A stretch of 64,000 nt of DNA from Eucriotettix oculatus (Eukaryota > Arthropoda > Insecta > Orthoptera > Tetrigidae), in contig CM067377.1 of assembly GCA_034510155.1 (NCBI GenBank), positions 37,793,765 to 37,857,764 of the forward strand, read 5' to 3'. Of the stretch, positions 35,164 to 46,870 are shown one piece after another. The position numbers were made by a program, and so were the translations under genes. Under the pieces are notes generated by a model. It was not told the DNA's origin and did no database searches. It saw only the letters and a list, made by a program, of their open reading frames with translations. Each line of letters opens with the position of its first letter. Position 1 is the stretch's first letter.

Positions 35164-36470
35164 TTCTTTACGCTATCACCTGTGCTGAAAGGCCCAGCTA
35201 CATACGGTTATATGAGGGAGTTTGTAATAATCCTATCCCAAATTAGGTTACTTTCACATTAAATATGTCCGGTTCCATGTTATGAGAAACGTTAATGATG
35301 TCATAACGCGTCTCTCAGAGTGTTTCTTGGAATCAAATAATTTACTAAATCTGCAAACGAATGAAGTTTACATACATTGAAATAATATATTGAAAAAAAT
35401 TACACTTTTCTTCGATGCATTACATAAGTTTACGAATCAGCATTTTTTGCGAATTTATGAATAATGAAAATACAATCTTACTACTCATATGCCTCCAGTA
35501 AAAATAATTCTCTCTGCATCTCTCTCCTAAACCAATGGATTGCTTCATAACATTAACCATTCAGAATACAAAAAATTCTCATCTCACATCCTCTCTCTTT
35601 CCTCTCAAACTATGCACAGATGTTTTATTTATTTTCTCTGTACTCACAGAGTACTTGCTGTACTAACATCACAACTGTAAAGTTGTCGAACATAACTTTG
35701 TAGCTTTCGAATATGGGGTAATCCAAGTATAGTATGAAAATCACATTTTGGATCTGGTAGAGTTAGAAGCCCCACCTATTTCATCATACCCATGAAACCA
35801 TGCCCCTCGCCCGCGATTATTGCGTTACTAGTATTTATTTAGCGTAATTTAAATTATATTATGAAATTCGCAACTTATATGTTATAATCCAACTACCAGA
35901 TTTCTCCGTTCGTACATCAAGTACGTCAGAAAAACGCCAGACAATCAGAACAAGATTAATCCTGTAGCTTAGCAGATTCACAATATTATTTTTTAAAACA
36001 ACTGATTTACATAATACTTTAAAAGGGATATTTCCATATTTTTTCTACAATACACTTAAAATTGAAGATATTTTCAATTAGAAGTCGTTAATCCACTAAC
36101 GTATTTCAGATGCGATGCGTTACATTAGTATTATATTAGATACTCCATTAACACCAATCAATTACACGCCTCGAATACCTCCGTACATGTTACCATAGAT
36201 TACCGCTGCATTTCTGATGATATAGCATCTATTTCATTTTTTAAAAAAGTTACAACACTAAAATATTCCTCATCATTATACGGTTGGCAGGGCAATCTTG
36301 CCAAAGATGTGCCACCAGGCTACCCAGAGATAATAATACAAATCACCCAACACACTCCTATCTTTCTCACAAACCAATACAGTTAAACACCCCCTTTAGC
36401 AGTATTACAAGTTTAAATCACACCTTGGCTTGAACTTTAAATTCTGTGACTTCAGGAAAATCAGGGCCGC
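35164..36470. other. AT-rich stretch
   Basis: No gene or repeat supported. Confidence 0.45.
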
Positions 36471-36473
36471 ATT

Positions 36474-37265
36474 TTGTATTTATCGCATATTGCAACGGTA
36501 TTTAAAGGGACTCCCGTCAACAGGCTTCTGACGTGCTGCATTCGGGTTGTGATCGCCTGTAGTGTTCTTGATGTTTTCCAGGAATTCTGGGCTGGGAAGA
36601 CTGGTGGATGCAGGCGACCTTGTCAGATTGCTACGTTAGGCAGCGTTCGTAATTTGGCTTGCAAACCATTGCAGACGTCCTTCCTCACGCTCGGTCCACT
36701 TGATCAATCACCAGATTTATGATTTGTGCCACAGATTCGAGTTTTGCCTTCAAATTAGGGCATCGAGATAGTCTCGTGTCAGCACTTGCATCGTTAGGCG
36801 ATTATTATCGCCTTAAACCCGAAAATCCTGAGCTTGACTTGACATTCTGTAACGCAGCGCGAAATCAAGCCCACATACGTCAACTATTTAAGTGCGATCT
36901 TTATTCTAAGTCCGAACAGCTTTAGGTTTCTATCTTCGACGAATGAAAATCAGACTCCTCCTTCGCTGCCTCGATCAAGACTTTACTCTCGCTTGATCTC
37001 TCTCAAAGCCATCTCGTTCTCTTTTCCTTCGATTGGTTGCCGTAACTTAATCACATGATCAGATACATGTCATTACTTCTCCTCTGCACTTTCTTTTTAA
37101 ATTTTCCGTCTGTATTCCGGAGTCACGTCCGACACTGCAGGCTGTTCTTACGTCTCCAGCTGGAGTTAACGGGGTTGTCTGCTGAAAATGCCTGAACAAA
37201 GTGCAAAGCTTACTTTCATACCAAACAGGTGAGGCCTGTATTTGTGCCCATGTAATTGCGATCAC
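36474..37265. other. GC-richer block with several unrecognised ORFs
   Basis: About 800 bases of moderate GC content holding plus-strand frames at 36474-36722 (82 codons) and 36719-36925 (68 codons) and a minus frame at 37059-37265 (68 codons). The two plus frames overlap by four bases. None shows a recognisable domain, and no splice-bounded exon stands out. It could be an old transposon, a regulatory block or diverged exon sequence. Confidence 0.2.
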
Positions 37266-39344
37266 GCCAGATGCAATAAATACACTTGTATTGATAATAT
37301 TTTCAAGTAACAGTGAATGAAAGTAAAATATCTACACAGACTAGCGAATCTATGTAAATTTCTCATGTTTTCCACATGGGGACACTTGAGTCTGAAACTT
37401 ATGTACTTTTAAAGTTGAAGTAGAAAAGTTTGGTTTGTCCATTAATGCACACGCATTATCACCATATTGTGTTAGCAATGATTGGAGAGAATCAGCGTAA
37501 AATAGTGTTTACTGTCCTCTGGTCCTTTGCGTTATACAGAAAATGGCATCGTGTGGAGACTCTGTCAAGCAAAATAGAGTGATGAGCGATGTGTCAATAT
37601 ACTTAGAAAGTCCCAGAAAGTTTTGTTACAGTAGAAATCTTCGTGGCGTGAATTATTATTAAAGTCTGGTAAGGAAGATCAGTGCAGGGAAATAAAGTCC
37701 GTGAGCTATACAGCATCAGGCTGTGGCAACTTCTTTTAACCACACTATATACTTGATAGATATTGGCTTTTACGGTCGCGATTTTTGGCCTGCAACATCT
37801 CCTGAACTGAAAACAATATATTTACTAGCGCCAATGTTTTCAGAATTTCTTGTACATTACCAAATGTCTCAACAAAGCTCGAGGTAAACTGAGTTCCGGT
37901 CTACCCCCACTAAAATATCCGGGAAGTTATCTACTGCACATCCTGACACATACTATCTAATCACTTGAGTTATACCAACAACTGTTTTTTGATAACCGTG
38001 TCAATTTGAGCTAACTAGTCCTTCATACGGTTAATACAAAGATCATACGTTAGAGTCATATTTTGGCTCAAAACTTTGTTTCAGTGTATATTATCAAAAA
38101 TTAAATAATCGTATTTGGAAAATTTTTACTTTTTATAATATTCTGCTGGTTAAAATTTATGGTTTTGTAACAATTGTGGGAAATAATTGTTTGTGAAGAA
38201 CTGTAACGTACACATTTAAGTTCGATTTCTTTTAAAAATATTTGGATAAGAATTGCAACAAGAAAAAGGTTTTCATATTTATAAATTTATTTAAGTAATT
38301 TTATGTTTAACTTCCCTGTTTATAAAATAAAATAATTTATAGTATATTTCCTAAGTTTAACAAATAATTATGGAAAGAATTTTAAATCCATATTATTATG
38401 TCGGAACTAAATGGATCTTCAAACATCTTCCTATCACTATTCGAGGAAATAAAAATTTATAAAATAACACAAAACAGTGATAAATTACAAAATATTTAAC
38501 TGGGAACATTTAGATATTACTTTTCAATGACATGTTTCTTCTACCAGTAACGAAGTATACTGACTGAAAACTAATACTCAATATTATGTTTCGTTTCCTA
38601 GAAAGAAACTGTACCGTTACACTGGAATTTCAAATCTCACTAAATCGAAAAGTGACTAACACTTCCAAAAAAAAAAATACCATTTTGATTTTTCATCGCA
38701 GAATAAGCTTCATTTAACAATTTATGCTTGATATTGCATGTCATCGCACGATAATAAGTGCAGAATCAGACTTAATGATTCCTTAAACATACACAAACTG
38801 TTCGGGAGATTTAGTTAGATGTGTGTCAATACAATGTGCAGTGGACAACTCCGCCCATATTGTAGGGGGGGGGGGGTTAGACAGGAGCTCACTTTAATTG
38901 TAAATTTTGTAAACGCAACTTCGTAGTGTAAAAATAATTCTGAAAACATTGACGCCAGGAAATATATTAGTTTCAGTTCATGATATATTGTACGTCAAGA
39001 AATTCATCCGTAAAGTGAGTATATGGTGTGTAAAAAAGACGTCGCAGTTTTCATATCCCGTTTGTAATAATAGAATTAATGTTTTTAACAATGCTAGTAG
39101 CGTTCCGGTAGTCCGCTGAAGGGAAGTTCCTCCTCAAACGACAATACACCCTTTCTCCTTTTCCTGCTGCGCATCTAAACATGCCATGTAGAATCTCAAG
39201 AAATATACGTACATGACATCAGACCCACTGAAGCATGAAACGCAAAGGCAAACTAATAAACTAAAATAACTTTAAATATTATACGCCCGTGTTTAAAGTA
39301 TCCGAAAGAAAAGGCAAATACAAACAAAAATAGAGATCAAATAA
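37266..39344. other. AT-rich stretch, poly-G run at 38864
   Basis: AT-rich, no gene recognised. A run of about 13 G at 38864-38876 is the only simple-sequence feature of note. Confidence 0.45.
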
Positions 39345-39600
39345 ATACCACGCAAGGTTTCTGCCAGACTTATTGCTGTCGTCAGGTAAGTTTGTCATTC
39401 GGTTTGTGTTGTGTGTCGTTCTTGCGCTTTTCAATCACCTGGTGAATCACATTAAGGTAGGTATCACGGGTTTCTAAGCGAGTTATTTTGATAAGCAGCG
39501 ACGTTTCGACGGCTATCATTGCCATCGTCTTCCAGGCTGGAAGATGTCTGCTACCATCACACACGAGAAGCTTTTCTTATTGTCATTTATACGCAACGTA
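39345..39600 (-). mobile_element. Penelope-like-type terminal repeat with GAAACGT module
   Basis: On the minus strand the order is GAAGACGATGGCAATGATAG, CCGTCGAAACGTCGCTG, a peptide-like stretch ETSLLIKITRLETRDTYLNV, and a tail ending CAGAAACCTTGCGTGG. The tail matches 60270-60365, and the module plus the peptide (ETSL..., TRLETRE...) matches 52540-52680. The layout (stem-loop then GAAACGTC) is like hammerhead ribozymes reported in terminal repeats of Penelope-like elements. Assignment to that class is inference. Confidence 0.5.
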
Positions 39601-40933
39601 TTCACACTGGCTTGCCAATATCACACGAGCAATGCTAGAACCAGTTACCGTCTGCAAAATCTGGTTTTCAAGTTCAGCCGTTCTGTGAAAATCTCACCTC
39701 ACAAGGAACGGATGTGCGTATTATTCTATGAGCTTGTTTCGTATCAGGGTATTTCAAAGACAAAAATAACAGATATTTGTACGTTACACGCAAATGAATT
39801 TGCTCGCTGCTTAATCATAAACTGTTTGTGCATCTGAGATGAAACAATAAAGCGGCGAGGCTACGCAAATATCAGAAATGTCTTCCGTACGACCTGTAGC
39901 ATTGAAATTAATTTTAATTTTACAATTCGTACAACGGCGCATAATATGCTATGATAATAATAATAATAATTGCCAATATTAATTGCGAATTCATTGTACA
40001 AAACACAAAATAGTCTGGCAAATATATTTATTTTGAAACTATCCTTTAGGTATCGAATCCGACATATTGTGAATATATCATAAAAGAAATACTTTTACTA
40101 TGCTTAGTTATCTGAAGGCACCATAGTACGTAATGACACAGTGAAATATATACGGTTTGAAAACTAATTAGAATTTGTCTTCACTGACGAGCACTACAAA
40201 AGAAACAACGCTTACAGGACATTATTAAAAGAAAAGCGCGTGGAATTCGTTTGTAAAATTACATTAAAGAAATGATTAGTATTTCTTGTTTTTAAAACTC
40301 ATTTGGAACCGACCTGTAAATCGTAAATTTTATCCAGTGAAATGCACAATGAATAATTATAATTATCTAACACGATAATATTTTAATAAGTAAGCAGGTC
40401 TTAATTCGAAAAATATTTAATAATTGACCAAGTATTAACACGGCGTTTTGTCATGTGGTGAACGATTGGGTACCACACAGAAAAACCATATCAGTACCCC
40501 TTATTAATGATATATGTCATTATTAATTAAATATAACAACACCCACTATAATTTGGATCTTCCTTCGGTACATTGATAGTACTTAAATTTTCATTTTACT
40601 ACACGTTGATTTCAATTGTACGGGCCCTATAACGTACAAATTCATATTTTACAAAGCTTTTTCACATTTATACCATATATACTCACGGATCATTATGTCA
40701 AAATCAAGTTTTTCACTTAATACGATTTGATTCTACTTCACTCTATTTATGAGATTGCCTTGACTCCCATTCTTGATAACAAAGATTTTATTTTCCTGTT
40801 ATTAATATGTCATTTAAAAAAAAGCATGAATTGGGTAGACTGAATTTTAAGGCAGTAAATATTAATATGGTGATTGAAAATTAATAATTAGTAAGTCAAT
40901 TAATTCAATAAAAATGTATAACTGGAAATACAA
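39601..40933. other. AT-rich stretch
   Basis: No supported gene. A short (AAT)n run at 39955-39970. The 97-codon frame at 39544-39837 overlaps the repeat above and is not conserved. Confidence 0.4.
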
Positions 40934-41013
40934 AATGGTGGGAGTTAAAAATGTATATATGCGATCTTGATTACTGAGAGCAAAAATGTATTCAAGGACG
41001 TATAATATAACAA
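40934..41013. repeat. 80-bp direct repeat, unit 1
   Basis: Begins AATGGTGGGAGTTAAAAATG and matches 41407-41486 with three differences that I can see. It lies 473 bases upstream of its twin, with the palindromic element at 41202 between them. Confidence 0.85.
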
Positions 41014-41201
41014 ATAATTTATATACTATGCTATATCTAAATATCGTAATTATCCATAAAGTAATCAAATTATTTAAATTAATTTCAAATTTCCCGCCCG
41101 TCGTAACAATATATTAATTTCATGATTCATTGTTAATTTTTTGAATAATGAAACGTTTATTCATTTATTGTAGTAATTGTCCACATATAAAATTCAAATA
41201 A

Positions 41202-41371
41202 TGACCAAAACTCAGAAATAGAATAATTTAATTTGAATTAACACGTTTCGACCCAACCTTTGGGACCTCTTTACTTCATTAATTAAAATTTCGTATTATC
41301 GAGCTGAAGAGGTCCTGAAAGACAAAACATTATAATTCAAATTAAATTATTCTGTTTCTGACTTTTGGTCA
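41202..41371. mobile_element. Palindromic element with paired GAAAC-type modules
   Basis: Left arm TGACCAAAACTCAGAAATAG through AATTTGAATTAACACGTTTC pairs with the right arm GAAGAGGTCCTGAAAGAC ... CTGACTTTTGGTCA. Each arm, read outward, carries GGTCC..., a short stem, then GAAAC or AAAAC followed by AATTCAAATTAAATTATTC. The right arm starts with CTGAAGA. It is the same family as 12273-12376. Confidence 0.65.
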
Positions 41372-41406
41372 ATCTTAGTGTTTTATTTATAATAATAAGT
41401 CAGATT

Positions 41407-41486
41407 AATGGTGGGAGTTAAAAATGTATATATGAGATCTTGATTACTAAGAGCAAAAATGTATTGAAGGACGTATAATATAACAA
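41407..41486. repeat. 80-bp direct repeat, unit 2
   Basis: Second copy of 40934-41013 in the same orientation, ending in ATAATATAACAA. Confidence 0.85.
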
Positions 41487-41490
41487 GCAT

Positions 41491-41624
41491 TCATTATTCC
41501 GGTATAAATCTATACAATACTCTCCCGGAAGAAATAAAAGCTTTAAAGGTCCAAAAATTATTTATAATATTATTGAATGGAGCGTATTATTCACTGAAAG
41601 AGTTCGTAGATAGGAAGGACTAAA
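41491..41624 (+). pseudogene. Retroelement C-terminal tail remnant
   Basis: One open plus-strand frame reads SGINLYNTLPEEIKALKVQK, then LLNGAYYSLKEFVDRKD and a stop. The pattern 'GxxLYNxLPxxIK...AxYSxxEF' is the typical C-terminus of arthropod non-LTR reverse-transcriptase proteins. It is only about 45 codons long, so a 5'-truncated insertion is likely. Confidence 0.55.
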
Positions 41625-42190
41625 ACAGTTTGCTGGTGTCCTATCAAATTCTTCTTTTAGAATTTTAGAACTATACTCTACTAGAATTTAACTGCTGACT
41701 TATTTTCTTTTTCATGTTCGACGGAAACCTACGCACGATCTTCTGCTGCCTTCTCGTCGACTGAAAATTGAAGATAGAATTTTATCTTCGCTCTTTTTGT
41801 CCTTTAATTCTTAATTGAAAACTTTGGATATTTCTTGTAATATTATATTTGACGTATCCTATTTCCTCAACCGAGGACTAATTGATTCAATAATAATAAT
41901 TTTATTATTAATATTTTTCGATCGAAACTTTCACTATCCTGCCAGAGGAAATTAGCCATCAAAGCATGATTTCTGACACGTATAATTTTATACAAAAGAT
42001 ATTTACATTAACAAAATTATTTCATAGGCGGACATAGGAAGTACTCATTTCCCTCTTTTGACGCTAGTACCTTCCCAAGGTTGATAATTTTTGGAGGAAT
42101 TTTGAATGTTGTTTGAGGGGAAAGAAAAATAAAATACAACATTGCTTTTTAGTATCACTGGAAGTATTACTAATTCTCCAGGTAGAGCGG
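41625..42190. other. AT-rich stretch
   Basis: No feature recognised; would be 3' flank of the minus-strand exon below. Confidence 0.4.
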
Positions 42191-42196
42191 CAGTTT

Positions 42197-42202
42197 TTTA
42201 TT
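42197..42202 (-). terminator. Poly(A) signal AATAAA
   Basis: The minus strand carries AATAAA about a dozen bases after the stop codon of the frame ending at 42215. AT-rich DNA makes chance hexamers common, so support comes mainly from position. Confidence 0.3.
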
Positions 42203-42214
42203 GGTGTCGTAGAA

Positions 42215-42515
42215 TTATGCTCTTAATATATTTGTATCTTTCTTATTTATTTTTCGAATGGAGCGGGACACTGCGCCCCAAGCGCGTAACCCCTGAACTA
42301 CGAGTTGTATCCATTTAGTTGAGGCATTCTCCGCCACACGGCTCTGTAGCCTGGAAACAGAAAGCTGCACTCTCGCGGTGTCCTGGGAAGTTACCTGCTC
42401 CTCCACGGGCTCCTCCAGCATTTCCGTCCCTCCCAGAGGCACTTGTCCAGAAGCCAGAGAAGAGCGCCGCGAAGACGGTGTCAGCGTCCCGCCACTTGTC
42501 GTTAATTCGCCATCT
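42215..42515 (-). CDS. Candidate exon of an unidentified host gene
   Basis: On the minus strand a textbook 3' splice site (TTATTTGTGTTTTCAG, AG at 42517-42516) leads into GC-rich coding-like DNA. The open frame reads GDGELTTSGG-type sequence, then TPSSRRSSLASGQVPLGGTE and MLEEPVEEQVTSQDTARVQL. It is Ser/Thr- and Glu-rich, probably disordered, with a basophilic-kinase-like RRSS. Two endings are possible: a strong donor GAGCAG|GTAACT at 42395/42394, giving a 121-nt internal exon; or read-through to a TAA at 42215 followed by AATAAA, giving a terminal exon. No domain is recognised and no neighbouring exon was found. This is the most convincing host coding segment in the window. Confidence 0.45.
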
Positions 42516-42569
42516 CTGAAAACACAAATAATCCTTCCATTGATGTCACACTCAATACGAATTAGCAAT

Positions 42570-43027
42570 AAGAGAAGCAGGTGTTTGTTGGGGGAGACTC
42601 ACCCCGAGCGACAATTAATGGGGTGGGGGAGGGGAACATTTTCACAAAATAATAATAACTTGTAATTTCAACTAAAAATTTGAACCCTGTACAATATATA
42701 ATAATAAATTTATTTTTCCCAAACATAAGGGGACGGCAAAATTTGGCCTACACAGAGGGCGGTTGAAACCCACGTTACGTCAATGAGCATTGATCTGGCC
42801 GCGAAAAATCTCTAGTGGAAATAATGCAAGGTAGAGAACAGTGAAACTCCTCTGTTCACCCAGTAGGAAAAAAAAACTCACTGACAGAAGCACAAAAATT
42901 ATAAAATTATAAGAAGTTGTAACGGTAAAATACAACGAAATATGAAATTTGGTAATACAAAATCAAAGGCAGGCGGCTTGAGAGAAATTTAAGAAAGTTA
43001 CAGAGAGGGTAATAAAACTTAGACATA
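42570..43027. other. Unannotated, would be upstream intron
   Basis: AT-rich with a G-rich patch at 42590-42640. No feature recognised. Confidence 0.4.
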
Positions 43028-43210
43028 TTGGCGCCGGAGTGGTTTTGAGTCATCGAGACTCCGGGACACCCGGCTGTGACGTGGCCTGGCGTTTTCCCCA
43101 AAACATCGGTGATAAGTGTGGTTGATGGCTCCTTCCAAATTATAAAATTGGAGAGGGCATAGTCGCCGCCACCGAAGAAAATCAAAAGATAGAGTGGGGA
43201 AAAGTTATTA
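43028..43210 (-). repeat. Dispersed repeat C, copy 1
   Basis: Minus strand shares with 58643-58842 an ordered series: TTTTCCCCACT, GTGGCGG, the ACCGATGT.TTGGGGAAAA block, GTCACAGCC.G.TGTC and CGGAGTCTC, then a GACGCC-like end. The 110-codon minus-strand frame here is a by-product. Family unidentified. Confidence 0.65.
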
Positions 43211-43301
43211 AAGAGGAACGCAAATGGATTTTGGGGCATTAATCATATTACATTAAGAATTTGCTGATTGGCAACTGACAATCGGCTTTATGAGTATGTG
43301 A

Positions 43302-43625
43302 TTGATGGAGAGAGAGAATGTGAGTGAGATACTAAGAGCAGAATTGAGAGACTATTTTATTCTTTTGAGTGCTAGTGAATTTGAATATCCAGAGCAGATA
43401 CTCTTGATCGTGGCAGCGGATAAGAAGATTAAACGAGCAATGGGCTCGTTTTCCAACATGGAAGTCGAGAGGGTACCGGCACGACATCTGAGGATGAGCG
43501 GCGAACACCAGGGGAAACTTCAGAAAACAAACTCTGTTTGTAAACTTTCTGCCGATTCCCTCGTAGTGCCATTCCGCGCAGGTTTCTATTTTTCAGCCTG
43601 TTTCTATGAGAAAATCCTTAATTAA
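43302..43625 (+). other. Unrecognised 107-codon ORF
   Basis: Frame begins ERENVSEILRAELRDYFILL and continues with charged then hydrophobic residues. Composition is a little GC-richer than surroundings. No family or splice context recognised. Confidence 0.2.
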
Positions 43626-45379
43626 CACCCGAGAATAGGTCTCATGTGTCTAAATGCTGTTTTTTTATTATAAAATTTAATGTTCGTAAATATTGTAGAA
43701 AGTATATATTGTTAGTCATAAAAGAGGTCGGCTTTGTAAATTGAATTTGATTATTGTAAGAGTCAATTAATAAATGTAAATTTAATGGATTCCCATTTTA
43801 TATAATAATTAATTTATTTTAAACAATATATTCATATGAAAGTGACGATTGTTTTCATTAACATGCAATGGCTCAATTATACGCGATTATCCTATTTAAA
43901 TATTATTCGTTTATGGATACTATCGCGGCAAAATATTATAAACTCACTTTGAGAGGCAAGATAACTATTGCAAGAATGAAGAGGAAAGAGAATTAACGAC
44001 CCCTGGAAGGACGGCTGGAGGGTGCGCGAGAAGGAAACAAGAGCGGAAGCGGGTCAGAGACCGCCACAAAGGAATTAGGTCAGGATCTCTGGAGGCGTGT
44101 TGATGAAGGAGAATGACAAAACAGAACTTATACGAGAGCCAAAGAGAATAGTTAACCGATGGAGAAGAGAGTCGAGTTAATGAAACACCTAAACAGATGT
44201 AAGCTGTATTCTCCATGGAGACGCTATTGCAGAACAGTTTCTGATTTCGACGAGCAATTCAACATCCCTAGACTGACCTATCCCTCTTTCGTCCCTTTAA
44301 CTATACAACCAACAGAACGCTTGACAACGCCATCTAAAAATCAATGATCGAATATAAATTCAACAATTAGAAAATAATGATGAATTATTAGAATTTAACT
44401 GCATGTTTCTGTCCAGTCGGACGGATCTGATGAAGGCCCATATTCTGAGAGAGGATCATGCCGTTAATTTAAAGAATTATAAGTAAATTATACAACGATA
44501 ATACGTGAGAAAATTAAAATTTAATATGTCGTGGAACCTTTCATCAGGCAACATTTGAGAAATTAACACTATAAAATTTAATAATACAAAGTGTGAGTTA
44601 CAAATATTCTTTGGTTAACGGATACAATACAAAATTAGTAAGTTTATCGAAGTCAGAATAGATTATATTAAGTATAGAAACAGCAGTGTAAAATTTCGAA
44701 TATCGTAACTATATTAATGCAGCACTGATTAATTGAATTACTACAAATAATGAAAATAAATTTATTTTTATAGGAATAATAATTATAATTTCTTAAAAAT
44801 TTAAAGATAAAACTCAAATACTTGTCAAATAATTTTATATATGGAATCAAATCTTTGGATTGTAAAGCTACGAACGTGGCCCAAATGAAAAGATCATTGA
44901 GAACACGTATTTCAGAACCTTATTAAACAGTATACAGAATTATTTCGTTTTCTCCAGAACCACAGAAATAAATGTAAATAAAGCTAAAAATTTAGACAAA
45001 AAATATTTGGCAAGGTTAATGAGTAAATATTTGAATTAACAATATTCACATTGAAACTAAATGTTACAAAAAATCTTACTCTGTTTATTTAGTTGTTTAC
45101 CTTTGATGTTTGCGTTTCCAGTATCATTAATCATTTTACGAAAAGAACTGATGAATATATAGTTGTTTGATGACGGAGTCATGGACGATAGTCTAAGTTT
45201 CAAACGCGTTTCATATTTTTAATGCTTCAATATTGAATATATTTGTTACTAAACCATCTTTGTAACTCAATATTTGTATTATTAAATTCTGTACTGTTAA
45301 CTTCTGAAATGTCGCCTAGAGAAATTCCAAAAATAGATAATTCCTTACATTTTTCATGAAACCAAACTGAACTAACTCG
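43626..45379. other. AT-rich stretch
   Basis: AT-rich with a GC-richer patch at 43970-44300 that holds short unrecognised frames on both strands. No repeat copy identified. Confidence 0.4.
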
Positions 45380-45735
45380 CATTCTATTTGACGTTCCCCC
45401 TTCCTATAACTATTTTCGTTAATATTTTACACGCATGAGATACTAAACTAATTGTCCTGTGCCGTTTGCATCTATTAGCTCCTGTCCTCTTCGGTATGGG
45501 TATAATTATATTTATACTAAAATCTTCTGGTATTCTTCCTGTTTCGTAGATTTCGCAAACTGTCCTGAACAGACATACTGCTTCTTCGCCCGATGCTCTT
45601 ATCAACTCCGCTGGAATGTTATCAATTCCTGGCGCTTACAGTTGCTCAGGTCTGTCAGCGCTCTATCAAACTCCGACCTTAAAATTTTGTCCCCTAACTC
45701 TCCACCACACACCTCCTCCTCTTCTCTATTACTGA
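45380..45735 (-). pseudogene. LINE reverse-transcriptase fragment, N-terminal RT part (copy 6)
   Basis: Minus strand encodes the beginning of the RT domain: ILRSEFDRALTDLSNCK, then after a one-base frameshift APGIDNIPAELIRASGEEAV, followed by RIPEDFSINIIIPIPKRTGA and HRTISLVSHACKILTKIVI. These are the conserved fingers/palm motifs (PAELI, IPKK-like, RxISL) that precede the catalytic FADD block. This segment is missing from the copies at 30808 and 48168, so it is complementary to them. It ends abruptly before the catalytic motif. Confidence 0.85.
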
Positions 45736-46777
45736 TTTATCTGGATGACAATAAAATGTATTGAACGATTATAGGTAGAGACAGGACTGAAATTTAGATT
45801 AGAAAGAAGAGTTCCTTCAACCCGATTTCAAATTGTACAATTCTATTTTTTAGTTGTAAAATCTATAATAATTAGAAGGAAGATGATTTGCAATCTCGAT
45901 ATCTCTTGTCCTATAGCATTTAAATCGTCTCCTAGATGATATTACTGAATTTTAAATTTCTTTCCTGGCTTTAAATATTATGCTCGTTAAAGGTTTAACT
46001 TTAACGTCTGTTGTATATAATTAAACAAACTGATGACCTTTTACAGACTGTATTGTATAAATTTATGTGTAACAACGTTTTTATGCCTTCTTCAGGTATT
46101 TTCCTCCCAGTAGATATAATGTTGATTTACAAAATTAATTGCGGTCCGTCCAACTGCCAAAAATGTTACGTAGTCAAATGAAGCGTGCGTTGCGAACAGA
46201 CTAAGTGAACATAAGAAAAAGTACAAAATGACGATCCATAATGTAGTCACCACACATAAGCTGCAGGGGAACACGCTTTTGTCTGGAAAAAGGTTGAAGT
46301 TCTTTATTTTGAACAAAATTTATTTAAAAGGAACTTTTCTGAAATGATACACATTAGAACCACTAAGAACACGCTTAATTCGAAAAATGACTCGAGTAAT
46401 TGAAGTTATACTTATAGCACGTTATTTTCTTAATTTTTTATTTTTATATATAATTTTTATTTTATTGTTTTCATTTAACTGGGTTCTTTTACTTCCCTCT
46501 TGTTACTAAAATATTTGAGGTACGACGCTTCCCGTTATTCTTTGTCACTCCATCGCCAGTGGCAGGGATTCCTGACCATCATCAGTCTGGCATAATTACG
46601 TGTGAAAAAGGAGTTGAAGAGTTACTTGCTGCCTCGGATCTCTACCACATTGTTGGACTTCTGATGAATATTTTTTTTATGTTTTGGCTTTGTTGTGGTA
46701 ATTTTTTGTTTCCATATATGTTTTAAAAAATCTGTCTCAATTTTACCGTCCTAGGGTTAATTTTCTGTACATTTTCC
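45736..46777. other. AT-rich stretch
   Basis: No gene recognised; short frames only. Confidence 0.4.
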
Positions 46778-46870
46778 TCTACAGGGAGGAAAAAACCAGA
46801 AGCAGGCATAAAAACATGCCGAAACGTTGTTACAAGTAAATTTAGGTAATAAAGCCTGTACAAAGTCATC
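46778..46870 (+). other. GGCAT/ATGCC stem with GAAACGTTG module
   Basis: Plus strand: CCAGAAGCAGGCATAAAAAC then ATGCCGAAACGTTGTTAC. A perfect five-base-pair stem with a six-base loop is followed at once by GAAACGT. A second small stem (TTTTCCTC/GAGGAAAA) lies just upstream at about 46770-46793. The layout is the same as at 39490 and 52540; downstream sequence differs. Confidence 0.4.

Noticed and set aside
42315..42665. Alternative frames over the candidate exon on both strands
   Set aside because: The splice acceptor and stop/poly(A) context favour the minus-strand frame ending at 42215; the others lack such context.
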